From Persicaria tinctoria (Eukaryota; Streptophyta; Magnoliopsida; Caryophyllales; Polygonaceae): a stretch of 64,000 bases of DNA. This document shows, in pieces, positions 11,265-22,639 of the stretch. The notes beneath the pieces are model-generated. The model ran no database searches. It worked only from the letters and a program-made list of their open reading frames with translations, and was not told where the DNA came from. Location: NCBI GenBank assembly GCA_037127255.1, contig JBANSL010000012.1, forward strand, positions 41,531,115 through 41,595,114. Reading direction: 5' to 3'. The position numbers and the translations under genes are program-made. Numbering within the stretch: position 1 is the first letter of the stretch; the number at the start of each line of letters is the position of its first letter.

Positions 11265-12210
11265 TACATCAAAAGACATTAGAATAACATTAAAATACAT
11301 TAAAATAAAAAACATTAAAATATATTAAAATACATAGAAATAAATTAAAATTGAAAGACAATAAAAACATTAAAAGCGATTAATATATATGAGGTTTTTT
11401 GCTAAGTGGACTTTTGGTGACCAAAATTTAAGGCCTAAGACAAAAGGGTTGAAATATTAGGTGAGTGTCAACTTTTTTCAATTTTACCCCTACCCTTATT
11501 TCTATCTTCCTCACCCTTCCGTGTCTACCCCCATCTGTTTGTTTCTCCCTCTCTTATGACCTCCCCGCCTCCGATCTGGTGGTGCGAAGAAGCCCGGCGA
11601 CGAATCTCATGCCTTCGATCTCGGCGCCGCCGCTTGACGTCCTTCAGCATCTCGGCGACGTCGGTTGATGCCAGCACCTCCTTGTCTCCCTGGATCTCGA
11701 GATTTGTTGGGGGAATATGATTCCGGTGTGGAATTTCCTCTTGCAGAGGGTGAAATCAGAGAAGACGGCGGAAAAGATTCGTCGAAATGTCCTCGTTCAT
11801 GGCAGCAGAGATGGTGCCGCTAGGGATTGCCGGCGGTGGATAGACCATGGACGTGGCTGCTGTTGGAGAGGAGCGAAATCACGGTCGGGTGTTTACAATT
11901 AGGGTTAGGAAATCCTCTTTGGCGTCTCCTACTGAATCACAACACATGTGAAGCGTGCAATGAACAAAAACAATGTCGGTAAGGCAGTTCTTAATCCAAT
12001 TGATAGGAAATCAACAAGCTCATCCCCTGCTGTTTGGTAACTTCATTTCGATTTCATGGGCTTTGTGGCTCTAGATCCCATTACTGTTAGTTTTTGTGTG
12101 TAATTCGGAGTAGGTTAGTGGGATTTTTGACAACCTATTGTTATGTGCAATTGCTTTTGAATGATGCCAGTAAATATTAGGCAATTGTGGATTTGCATTT
12201 TGAATGATTC

Positions 12211-12392
12211 TGTAACACCCCCGTCCCACATCGGATATCATAAGGATGTTGGAAGTGATTTATAAGTGATTCAAGCCCTATCTATGTCTCAAGAGCTCTT
12301 CCTTTTCAGGCTCCAAGTGAGGACAACTGGACAACGGACCTGAGAGGGCTAGGTGGCATGGGCTGGCGCCTCTTAAGACCCCGGGTCTTACA
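12211..12392 (+). mobile_element. 182-bp solo LTR (TRIM-like)
   Basis: The sequence runs from TGTAACACCC to GGGTCTTACA and is flanked by GATTC at 12206-12210 and 12393-12397, the expected 5-bp LTR duplication. It contains CGTCCCACATCGG, a motif common in small plant LTRs such as TRIMs. No internal domain or second LTR is present, so it is a solo LTR or a relic. Confidence 0.78.
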
Positions 12393-12419
12393 GATTCTGA
12401 CTGATCAAGGGATGGTATT

Positions 12420-15400
12420 TGTAAAGACCAGGAAATTTTAGAATATTAAATTATTAAAATATTATAATCGTTTCAAATTCTAAGATTTGGGAGATTTGAA
12501 AATTTTGTCCTTGAGCTATTGGATTTATTCTAAATCTTTCAAAGCAAGTTCCGGCATTTATTAATTTGAAATTTAAAATATGTTATACTTTGCTTTTGTA
12601 TACCGAAAATTGGAAAATAATGTTTGGATTTCATTTATTAAATTCAGATTTGGAAAATTGAGGAGTATTTTAAACGCATCAGGATAAGGTCGAGTGAGCG
12701 GGTTTCTGATTTATATTCCCGGTATTTGACGTTTGGAGTTTTGGGAACATCTTAATTTGTATTCTTTTCCCTTTCTACTTTCAATTAGTCAAAGCTCACC
12801 CTTTTGTCCCCTTACCTTGCTTATAATGTACAAATCCAGCTATCAATTTTGTTGTTATGTGGTCAATTTACAATTTTACATCAGCTTTTCCAAACCCAAA
12901 GAGGAATCTTTCCCCCTCTCTTCAAATTACTCTTTGGGTAAACCCACCTCCCTCTTTTCCTGTTCTCATCCCAGAAGGAAAACAACAGCCCTCCTTTCAA
13001 TCCATGAAACCATAGTCAATCGACTCAATCCCCACCCTCTCTGAGCTCAAATCACCATCTCTCACAACTCCGTTCAAATCGCCACCGAGCCAATCACCAC
13101 CGCCTCACCTTGCTGCCCTTCGCCCCCCCCCCCCTCCTCTGCTTCATTTCCGGTTCCGAGCAGCAGCAACCTGCGTCTCCGAGGTCCGAGGAGGCAGAGC
13201 CGAGTATGAGCCCAAGCCGCCGGCGCCGAGCCCTTATTCATTCTCTCTCTCGTTTCCGGTGGACAACAGCAGCAACCCAACGTCATCCCCGCACCTCTCT
13301 CGACGCCAGAAGCAGCCGACACCGACGCCGCCGCCGCCTCCCTCCATCCTCTGTTCTCCCGATTCCAAGCGGCTGAGCAGAGGGCAGTCCGAGACTCCGA
13401 CGACGCCAGATCGAACCTCCGACGAAGCAAATCGAACATTTCCGGCGAGAACTCAGCCTCGGTAATTTCCTCCTCTCCTCCCTTCTCTCCTTCCGCGTTT
13501 GTAATTGCCGGTGTGGGTCTTGGTCGGATTTCTGTGGCGGTCGGGTGGGCAAAGTCTGGGCCGGAACGGAGCTCCAGCGAGCCTAATTCCTCTTCTTTCC
13601 GTTCGTTTCCATCGCGTCTGTGCCCAGTTCAGAGGAAGAGGATGATCCCTCTTATTTCTCTTTGGGCCATCGGGTTGGGCTTAACCCGGATTCTATCTTT
13701 CGGGTTATATCATTTTCTTCAGGGTTTGGTTTGGGTTTCAGGAATGAACCGGGTTCCCCTCCTTTTCTTTTATTTTGTCTTAACTGAACCGGGTTTGGGG
13801 CTGAGAGAGTTGAGTTGGGCCGGATCCGGGTCATGGGCCTATTCCTTCCGGGTTTCCCTCTTCCTTCAGATTTCGGGTTGGGCTTTTTATTTTCATTTCA
13901 TTTGGTTAATGGGTTGTTATTTCTAAATTGTGTTATATATTATGGATATATGTTATGGTAATCAAAACTACTTCTGAAATGATGATCATAATAATATTAC
14001 GAAATACATCCTGAGTTTAATTTACTATTATTTTGGAATTATTATCATTATTATTAATTATTTTAAATTGTTTAAAAGTGATATTAATTGGACAAGTATT
14101 TTGTGATGATTTTATATGCGTTTAGAAATTCTAAAACGACTTATTGGCCTTGCTTTATAGTCATGGTTTGTAAAAATGGATTTAGTTTGGTGTTGTATTT
14201 GGTTATATGTTTTTGAGTAATTTATAAAAGTCTTAATGGTTGGAATCTATTTATATAATGATTTTGAGAATAAACATGCCGGAATCGTTTTAATAATATG
14301 ACTTTGGGAAATTGGTTAAGGATTTAAATGATTAATGTCGGGATTTTGTCTTGGCTTGATGATGTTGATTTTGAGAAGGAAATTAGAAGAACGATTTTGG
14401 TTGATGTTGATCATATCGGAAAGGTTTTGGAAAACGGTTTCACTATCGGTTGGTTTTGAGTATGTTGGGAACTTAGGTTTCGTATGTATGAATATCGGTC
14501 TGGTAGCTTATGGAATTGACTTGATGATAGGTGTGTATTCCTGTTGGATTGCTTTGGACTTGCATTTGGGCCCTTGCTTGTGTTATCTTGCTGTTCTGCA
14601 TCTTCAGGTAAGTTCCCTAGGGGGCTTACTCAGGTTGGACATTCATGCCTGTTGTTGCATTTTATGTTAGGTGTTGCATATGCATAAAAGCATGCCATGT
14701 AGTATCCTGTTTAGGTTGCACTAATTGAATGAGCATCTGCTTACTTTATGCGTTTGAAACAGAAAGGCCGTTATCTGTGACAGTCCTTGAGTCTTTGCTA
14801 GGGTCATAGGGTAGCCCAGCCTCATCGGGTACCCTGAGTCAATCGAGTCCTGAACTTCCTTATATTATGAGATGCATGCGGGCTTTATTGTGGAGCGGGT
14901 TAGGCATGCGTGCCGCCCGATTATGATGGAATGCATTCACGAGCTGACCAGTCTCCGCCCTATCGGAAGGGGGTGAAGGTAGGAGAGGGATATGCCACTT
15001 GGCATTGTCTTGGGCCCTTTACAGTATTTTTACACATTATTATAACTAGGAGCATGCTAGTGTGTTTGACTTTCGTACTGCATTAGAGCATCTTTATTAG
15101 GTATAGCACATACTATGTAGCCTCAGCGAGGACTGCCGGTCCCGCATGAGTGGCTCGATCTGACTCCTTTCCCCGTTCTTTTTTTTAGGTATTCTCTACA
15201 GATTTTGAGTGCTCGATGTCTATATGACGGGGTTCCCTTTTGGCGAATCGAAGAATCTGGCTAATATCCTAACTTAGTAAAATGGTAATTACCCACTAAT
15301 GATTTGGTTTTGACCGGCTCTGCCGTGGCACTTGTATCTTTATTTTGCTTCCGCTTTACTTTCGTTTGAAATGGATTCTGCGACATAGCCTTAGGACAGA

Positions 15401-15566
15401 TTAAGGGTACCCAACGACCCTTCGAGGTTTTTAGGGTTTGAAATCCCTCTTTCTACTAATCTTAAAATGAGTTTGAAACCTCGACCCGTACCTGGATTGC
15501 AAGATCCGAACAAGGGGTTTTATCCCTTGAAACGTAACCCGGAAATCATAATTCTGGGCCGTTACA
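12420..15566 (+). mobile_element. 3147-bp solo LTR related to the 43-54 kb LARD element
   Basis: The sequence runs from TGTAAAGACC to GGGCCGTTACA with GTATT at 12415-12419 and 15567-15571 (5-bp duplication). Its last 90 bases and a block near 14790-14850 are nearly the reverse complement of the LTRs at 42961 and 51240, including the CAAGATCCGAACAAGGGG and GGTAGCCCAGCCTCATCGGG words, so it is an older family member in the opposite strand orientation. ORFs inside (13074-13926 and 14335-14670) are low-complexity or LTR leader sequence without domains and are not called as genes. Confidence 0.85.
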
Positions 15567-15984
15567 GTATTCAACTTCAAATGTCAGAATACAATTGTGG
15601 ATTTGCATTTTGAAAGATGGCAATACTAGCTTCACATAGCAGTTATGGAAATTTCAAATCAAAGAGCATCAGTAAACAATTTGAGCTTATATATCAAGCT
15701 CAATCTCTGGAGAGAAATTCTCATCTCATAAGCACAAAACTGACCTTCCGGCAATCCAAAGAAAAAGGACACACTTGAAGTGGTAATGCGACAAACTGAT
15801 GCACCCAAAAACGTGGGTATCAATGGACAAGCACAAGTTGTTAAGATGGTGCCCACAAGTGAGGTGATGAAAGGGAGGAATCCAAAAATTAGTTTTTATT
15901 CATATAATGTCACTACTATATGAATGTGTCTGCAATCTAGTTCAATGTTATATTATTTATAATATATACAATCATTTACAAAGT

Positions 15985-18800
15985 TTTCAGATTGTGTTGG
16001 GCGTTAGTGGTGTCACCACAATAAAAACAGGGTCGTCAATGGTGTCATTACTATAGAAAAAATTTCATATACACTGTCACTAGTATAAAAACAGGGTCAT
16101 AAACACTGTAACCAAATGAAAACCTAGGATAAGAGAAGCACAAATTAACCTTATAGGGGCTAATGAAAAGCAAAAATACATGTGGTGACAGTTCTCCTCT
16201 AATATATGAATGTGTAAGAGAGTCATAAACGCTGTAATCAAAATCAAAACAGATTCATATACACTGTAACAAAAGGAAAACCCTAGGACTAAGGAAGTAT
16301 ATAAACCCTATAGGGGCTAATGAGATGCCAAAATACATGTGATGCCAGTTCTTCTCTAATTTCTAATTTCTAGTTTTCTAGATTTTTTTAAAGTAGTGTT
16401 ACCACAATAAAAAAAAATTAAAAATGTAACTACTGCACCATAATAAAAATAAAGTCACATATACTGTCACCACTATAAAAAGATGGTCATAGACACTGTA
16501 ATCAAAGATAAATCATATGATAAGGGAAGCACAACCCCTATAGAGGCTAATGAGAAGTCAAAATAAATATGATGACAGTTCTCCTCTAATATAGGAATGG
16601 GTAAGAGGATCATAGACGATGTAAGCAAAATAAAAATAGGGTCATAAACAGTGTCACCACTATTAAAACAAGGTCATAGACACTGTAATCAAAAGATAAA
16701 CCTTATAGACGATGTAACCAAAATAAAAACAGGGTTATAGACACTGTCACCACTATGAAAAAAGGGTCATAGACACTGTAATCAAAGGAAAACCCTAGGA
16801 CAAGGGAAGTATAAACCCTATAGGGGGCATAGACAATGTTACCACTATTAAAACAATGTAATAGACACTATAATAAAAAGAAAAACCCTGTAGACGTTGT
16901 AACCAAAATAAAAACAGGGTTATAGGGACTGTCACCACTATGAAAAAAGGGTCATAGACACTGTAATCAAAGGAAAACCCTAGGACAAGGGAAGCACAAA
17001 TCCTATAAGGGCTAATGAGAAGTCAAAATACATGTGATGACAGTTTTTCTCTAATTTCTAATTTTCTAGATTTTTTTAAAGTGGTGTGACCACAATAAAA
17101 AAATAAAAGTGTGACTACTGTTTTCAACACCATAAAAATAAAGTCATAAATACTCTCACCACTATAAAAACATGTTCATAGACACTGTAATCAAAGGGAA
17201 ATCATATGATAAGGGAAGCACAAACCCTATAGGGCTAATGAGAAGCCAAAATATATGTGGTGACAGTTATCTTCTAATATATGAATGGGTAAGAGGATCG
17301 TAGATTGTGTAAGAAAAATAAAAATAAGGTCATAGACACTGTCACCACTATTAAAATAGGGTCATAGACATTGTAATCATAAGGAAAACCCTCTAGACGT
17401 TGTAGCCAATATAAAAACAGCTTTATAGACACCGTCGTCACTATGAAAAAAGAGTCATAGACATTGTAACCAAAGGAAAACCCTAGGAAATGTGAAGCAC
17501 AAACCCTATAGGGGCTAATGAGAAATCAAAATACATTTGATGACAGTTCTTCCATAATTTTAATTTATAGTTTTCTAGATTTTTTTTAAAGTAGTGTCAC
17601 CACAATTAAAAAAATTAAAAATGTAACTACTATTGTCACCATAATAAAAATAAAGTCATAAATACTGTCACCACTATAAAAACATGGTCATAGACACTGT
17701 AATCAAAGAGAAATCATATGATAAGGGAAGCACAACCCTTATAAGGGCTAATGAGAAGCCAAAATAAATGTGGTGACAGTTCTCCTCTAATATATGAATG
17801 GGTAAGAGGGTCGTAGACACTGTAATCAAAATAAAAAACAGTGTCATATCCATTGTCACCACTATAAAAACAAAGTCATACACTGTAATCAAAAGGAAAA
17901 CCCTATTGACGATGTAACCAAAATAAAAACAGCTTTATAGAAACTGTCACCACTATGGAAAAAAATTTCATAGACATTGTAATAAAAGGAAAACCCTAGG
18001 AAAATGGAAGCACAAACCCTATAAGGGCTAATGAGAAGCCAAAAGAACATGTGGTGTACAATATGGTTTAGGATTTAGGGTTAATTCTTTAGGGTTTAGG
18101 GCCAAGGCCCTAAACCCTAAACCCGAAAATGTTAAGTACAGTATGTCGTTAAGAGATGATTGCTGTCACCAAATGGAAAACCATAGGACAAGGTAACCAC
18201 AAACCCTAAAGGGGCTAATGAGAAGCCAAAAGAAATTAGGTGGACAATTCTACTTCAATATATGAATGGGTAAGAGAGACATAGACACTGTCACCACTAT
18301 GAAAACAGGACAATAGACTCACCACGTTAAAAACCGAGTCATAGACACTGTCACCACTATGAAAAAAAGGCCATAGACACAGTAATCAAAGGAAACCTTA
18401 TAGACGTTGTAACCAAAATAAAAACAGGGTTATAGACACTGTCACCACTATGAAAAAATGGTCAAAGACACTGTAATCAAAGGAAAACCCTACAACAAGG
18501 GAGGCACAAACCCTATAGGAGCTAATGAGAAGCCAAAATACATGTGGTGACAGTTCTCCTCTAATAAATGAATGGGAATGAGGGTCAAAGACACTGTAAT
18601 CAAAATAAAAATAAGGTCATAGACACTGTCACCACTATAAAAACAAAACAGGGTCATAGACACTGTAACCAAAATAAAAACAGGGTCATAGACACTGTAA
18701 CCAAAGAAAAAATCTAGGACAAGGGAAACACAAACCCTAAATGAGCTAAACCTAACCAAAACAAAGTCATAGACACTGTCACCACTATAATAAATATAGT
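15985..18800 (+). repeat. Satellite-like array of CATAGACACTGTAACC-type units
   Basis: Nearly 3 kb is made of variants of two modules. One is a unit of about 33 bp (GTCATAGACACTGTCACCACTAT followed by AAAAACAGG). The other is a longer block, CCCTATAGGGGCTAATGAGAAGCC followed by ACATGTGGTGACAGTTCTCC, that recurs about every 160-460 bases (near 16153, 16313, 16545, 17007, 17232, 17511, 17745, 18018, 18221 and 18520). The order of modules varies, so this is a higher-order minisatellite rather than a simple tandem array. It is non-coding. Confidence 0.85.
18088..18121. repeat. Perfect palindrome of telomere-type repeats
   Basis: TTTAGGGTTTAGGGCC at 18088-18103 is followed, after AA, by its exact reverse complement at 18106-18121. 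It lies inside the satellite-like array, next to a further TTTAGGGTT at about 18074. The plant telomere unit is TTTAGGG. Confidence 0.85.
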
Positions 18801-19027
18801 GTAATCAAACACAATATGAACAAAATAAAAAAAGAACATGTAATTTTACAAAAATATTGTGTAATCACACGCAATATCTCCAAAAAATAGTGAAATTATA
18901 TACATAAGAATGATTAAGTTTTATTAGTGGTGTCACAAAAGGTCCATTATGATTAATTCTACCAAAAAAAAAACTCAAAGACTACAAATTTGATTTGTAT
19001 TAGATGTAAATCAGTAAATGCATCTGT

Positions 19028-19210
19028 GGAATCAAACTAACACAAAGCAAATTCCATTATCAATCTTCCATTATCAATTTGTGTAAATCTTCCATTATTA
19101 ATCTTCCATTATCAATCGGTGGAATCAAACTAACACAAAGCAAATTCCATTATCAATTTGTGTAAATCTTCCATTATCAATATGTGGAATCAAACTAACA
19201 CAAAGTAAAT
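19028..19210 (+). repeat. Short direct repeats, CAAACTAACACAAAG / TCCATTATCAATC
   Basis: AATCAAACTAACACAAAG occurs at about 19031, 19121 and 19187, with TTCCATTATCAAT words repeated between them (period about 60-90 bases). It forms the junction between the satellite-like array and the GC-rich right arm of the nested element. Confidence 0.65.
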
Positions 19211-20527
19211 GCGTCTGTGTAAATCAGTAAATGCCAAACACGCTCTAAATTACACTTTACACATGTACACCTTTCAACTTCCATTATCAATCTTCAACAC
19301 AAAGCAAATTACCAGTAACACAAAAAAATCCAGAACCAACAACGCGATCAAATCAACAAGCGAGGCAACAAAACTCTCAGAATTGGCCAACACATCTCGA
19401 TTCTCGTTGGAATCCCTCGCCAGATGGATCTCGTACCACGATTTGCAGACCAAGGCAATTGAGTTCCGAAGGAAGGGATCGCCGGTAGCGGTTGTCGACA
19501 AACAAACGGCGGCAAGGATTCAATGGAAATCGATGCTGGAAGGAAGGAAGGCACCGCCGGAAAGGATGGAGGGCGGAAGTCGAGGCGGTGTTGGTTGCCG
19601 AAATTGCACAGGAGGTTCTAGAACTCGACACCGAAGCAGATCAGATCGAAGCGGAGCGGGATAAGAGCAGAAGGGGAGATCGAAGCGGGAGAAGAAGGGA
19701 GAAGAAGAAGAAGATCGAAGCGGGAGAAGAGCAGAAGCAGAAGCCATGGGAGCTCTTACGAAGCGGGAGAAGAGTAGAAGCCATGGGTGGTTCTCAGATC
19801 TTGATCTAAATGAAACGAAGGATTTGGGGGAAAAATAGAAGGAGGGGTAGTGTTGGTATTATGAAATTTTTTTGGCCATTTACTAGCAAAGGAAATTTTT
19901 TAGAACATTTAGTATTTGGTCCAAAGGCCTTCGGCTTTTGGACCAAATTACTTCTTAATATATTAAAAGACATTAAAACATATTAAAATCCATCAAAAGA
20001 CATTAGAATACATTAAAATAAAAACATAAAAACATATTAAAATATATTAAATTACATTAACATATTGAGGAGGAGATTGAGGGGGGATGGTACCCTACGA
20101 CCTGTTAGGTTCGGCAACCGAGCAGCGCGGTCAGTCAGATTGAGGAGGAGACGGTACCCCACTCGACCGTAGATGAGACACATACAGTAGATGATCTGCT
20201 GATGTCTGTAGAGGGCTACCAGTAGTCGATGGGGACCCCCTCGGCTGACGAGGATGACAACTTCTTGGGGGGGGGGGGGGTCTGCCATCTTGGGATCCTT
20301 CTGGCGATGCGACGGAAGGGCGGCAGCCTTCTTTGGAGACCCCCGATGTACTGAGCAGTTGCATTACTGATGTAGTTGTGGGTCCCTAACGTCGATCTCA
20401 TTGGCTTCTACGGATGACAGGATCCCTGACGTCGTAGAGGATGCTGACGACGGGCAGGAGGGGCGGGGGGGTAGGAGGGCCGGGGTCAGGGGGGCCCACA
20501 GGAGGGGGGGGGGGGGGGCAGGAGGAG

Positions 20528-21703
20528 CACGCGCCCATTCTTGTGCAAGCTGCCGCACCGGCTGTGCAGGTCGACCCATTCTTACCACCGGGAGATCTGC
20601 TGATGTCTTACAGGCATCACCTAGCGTACCGGGTGTGGAGGGAGCCGATTGTGGATCTGCCGCTGTTGAAGTTCCATCATCGGGCGACTCACCTGCTGCC
20701 GTTTGACCCGTACATTTTTGAGGGCCCAGGGACCTGGTTGCAAGATCTTATCCCATCGGGCATCCCGCAGCTGAGGTCCCTCCATTAGCGCCCGGAGACC
20801 AGCTCTTTCCACTTTCCATGGGGCGAGATGACTATCACGCTGCACGACGTTGCCTGCCTCATGGGGCTTCTGATTGAGGGTCTGTCGTGTCTGGCACATC
20901 TGGCCCTGGGGGCGTTGATCCACACCGTCGCTCAGTACTACCAGATCACCCCACATGCCCCGTCATCATACATACATGCTGGCGGCCCTCACGTTACTTG
21001 GTTGACTGCCCTGTGGATCACGAGACACGGGCCGCTCATCGACCCCGCCCCCGCTGATGACCCCGAGGCCGGAGCTGATCCTGAGCAGATTCGGCTGCGC
21101 ACGCATACGGGAAGGGGGCAGCCACATGATGGCCCTGCACAGCGTCAGCTTCTCCACCTTGGGTACCTAGCCACCGTTGTCGCCGCGACTGTGTTTGTGG
21201 ACAAGTCGCAGAGCCGGATCCCATGGAAGATTTTCGGCCTTGTTTGGGCCATCCCCCGGACGGCCACCATTGCATGGGTTGCAGGTGCCCTCGCATGTCT
21301 GTACAGGGGCCTAGGCGAGGCTACCCGAGCAGGTGCAAACAAGTGGCGGTACTTGGAGGACGAGGGTCCCTTCTACCGGCTGGCCGATCACAGACACACC
21401 AGCGAGGAGTGTCAGGCCAGTGTCACTGTAGATTACCTAGCTTGGTACGCGTTGCAGAGCCGGTCGTACGTGCTGCCTACCACGCCACCCCATCCGGACC
21501 CTCCGACGCCCATCTATTTGATCACCCTGGATCCATGGGTGGACCTCCCTCAGCCTCCAGCCATCCCTCCGGAGGTAGCGACCCGGATGCACGAGAAAGA
21601 GGGCTATATTCGGGTCCTGGCTACCGACCCTCGCATTCAGCAGATTTTAGACGAGGTGACGGAGATTTTGGATGAGGCTGTACGCCATCCATCTGGACAT
21701 TGA
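20528..21703 (+). pseudogene. Plant mobile domain (PMD) gene of MULE copy A, internally deleted
   Basis: PMD proteins (MAIN/MAIL1 and PP7-long-form type) are plant proteins found in host genes and repeatedly in transposons. The conserved core starts near 20560 (VDPFLPPGDLL, then KFHHRATHLLPFDPYIF), continues in the open frame 20828-21703 (291 codons) with GEMTITLHDVACLMGL, and ends with a TGA at 21701. Relative to copy B, about 50 bases are missing just before the GEMTITL motif, which changes frame with a stop at 20786, and about 95 bases are missing near 21340, apparently in frame. The upstream part (20052-20527) is G-rich and its frame is unclear. A functional product is unlikely. Confidence 0.8.
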
Positions 21704-21928
21704 TGTACATTTATGTTACGGCTTTTGCAGTATCTATCTTTATATTATACTTTTATGTTACGACTTTTGTATCTATCTCTATATTTCTATCTTGAGTAGA
21801 TCCTGAACGAAATGGCTAATCTAGACTCCTCTCATTTCTTCTGAGTCATATTAAACGAAAACGTCAAGAACGAAAACGTTAGGTAAGGGTAGTTAGGGTT
21901 TAGGGTTTTGCTAGCGTTTCGGCTATAT

Positions 21929-22120
21929 ACACCACAAATCCGCACGTTGTTAACGACGTGCATGTACGTCGGATTTAACGTGCATGCACGTCCTTAACAA
22001 CCTGCAAGTGGGTTTGCAACCCACCTGCACCGGACGTGCGAGCACGTTCTTTTTTTTTAAAAAAAAAAACGTGCTTGCACGTCGATTTGAACGTGCAGTA
22101 TTGCACGTTCTTTCCGACGT
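21929..22120. repeat. Subterminal palindromic repeats of MULE copy B, left
   Basis: Repeated inverted words of the type GCACGT(T)GTTAACGACGTGC, including CGGATTTAACGTGCATGCACG and GACGTGCGAGCACG. A T8/A10 inverted run lies at about 22049-22068. It matches the left end of copy A (9582-9720). Confidence 0.75.
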
Positions 22121-22181
22121 GCAACCGCGTCATCTAAAAATCGAAAAAGCGTGCCCTTTCGTCTCCACTTCATCCCTTCCA

Positions 22182-22380
22182 CAGAGAGAGAGAGAGAGAG
22201 AGAGAGTGGTGAGGTTAGGGTTGCCGGCGACAAGAGCTCGAGCCAGAGAGAGAGAGATCGAGACACAGAGAGAGAGACGCTGAGAGAGAGAGACACAGAG
22301 CGAGAGAGAGAGAGAGAGACACAGAGCAAGAGAGAGAGATTCAGAGCGAGAGATAGAGCCGGAGAGAGAGAGATGGAGGC
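22182..22380 (+). repeat. (GA)n-rich leader
   Basis: About 200 bases of GAGAGAGA and CAGAGAGAG sit just before the first PMD exon. GA runs are common in plant leaders and core promoters. They produce long artefactual Arg/Glu or Ser/Leu ORFs on both strands. Confidence 0.85.
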
Positions 22381-22639
22381 GGAGACGGTGACGGTGACAG
22401 TGGAGGCGGAGGTGGTGGCGCAGATGGAGGGCGGCGGCGGTGGTGCGCAAGCGGAGGCGGAGGTGCTGGCGATGGAGGTGGCGGAGGGTGGTGGTGGAGC
22501 AGTGGCGAAGACGGCCATTCCGGCGGAGGAGGTGGTGGCGATGGAGGTAGTGGAGGAGGCGGCGGTTCCAGTGGAAGATCCCCTATTACCGCCGCGGAAG
22601 CGGCAGACTAAGGAGGTGTCTCCGGTCCCAACCCCACCG
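22373..22639 (+). CDS. First exon of the copy B PMD gene (Glu/Val/Gly-rich)
   Basis: An ATG at 22373 opens an 89-codon frame rich in Glu, Ala, Val and Gly repeats, ending in a basic PPRKRQTKEV segment (possible nuclear signal), and stops at a good splice donor (CCG|GTATGT). The AT-rich tract that follows (22640-about 23340) is the presumed intron. The link to the PMD core is inferred from position and orientation. Copy A lacks this exon. Confidence 0.45.

Larger units (their letters stand above)
11389..19954. mobile_element. Long nested DNA element with probable TTAATATAT duplication
   Basis: The AT-rich tract of MULE copy A is interrupted between 11388 and 19955, with TTAATATAT on both sides (11380-11388 and 19955-19963). 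Copy B at 23205 shows the undisturbed site. A 9-bp duplication suggests a Mutator-like element. The ends are only loosely inverted (left GAGGTTTTTTGC and TTTTACCCCTACCC; right inverse GAAGTAATTTGG and ACACTACCCCTCC). GC-rich arms at 11500-11900 and 19380-19810 contain ORF-like stretches with no domain I recognise. Bases 11900-12200 and 15572-15984 hold no recognisable gene. The middle is filled by two solo LTRs and a repeat array. No transposase is seen. Confidence 0.55.
9582..21925 (+). mobile_element. Mutator-like element copy A, split by nested insertions
   Basis: The left end ACACCGCAAATCCGCACG (9582) matches the start of copy B (21929 on) and the inverse of its right end (28951-28966). 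After about 140 bases of palindromic GCACGT-type subterminal repeat comes AT-rich sequence (TTTGATAGATTATAATAG, then CATTAAAA words), the same as at 22650-23340 in copy B. That tract is interrupted by a Helitron and by a long nested element, resumes at about 19955-20050, and leads into a PMD pseudogene ending at 21703. The first exon present in copy B is deleted. No transposase is found in this copy, so it would be non-autonomous. No convincing 9-bp target duplication was found. Confidence 0.65.

Noticed and set aside
13074..13926. ORFs in the 3.1-kb solo LTR
   Set aside because: Low-complexity leader-type sequence on both strands with no domain, in the same place as the non-coding leader block of the LARD LTRs.
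19209..19809. Possible gene in the right arm of the nested element
   Set aside because: Several overlapping frames on both strands and no recognised motif. The GC-rich composition alone explains the open frames.
20261..20290. G-run near the copy A PMD start as a regulatory G-quadruplex
   Set aside because: A homopolymer run of uncertain sequencing accuracy. Copy B has a shorter run at the same place, and there is no sign of function.
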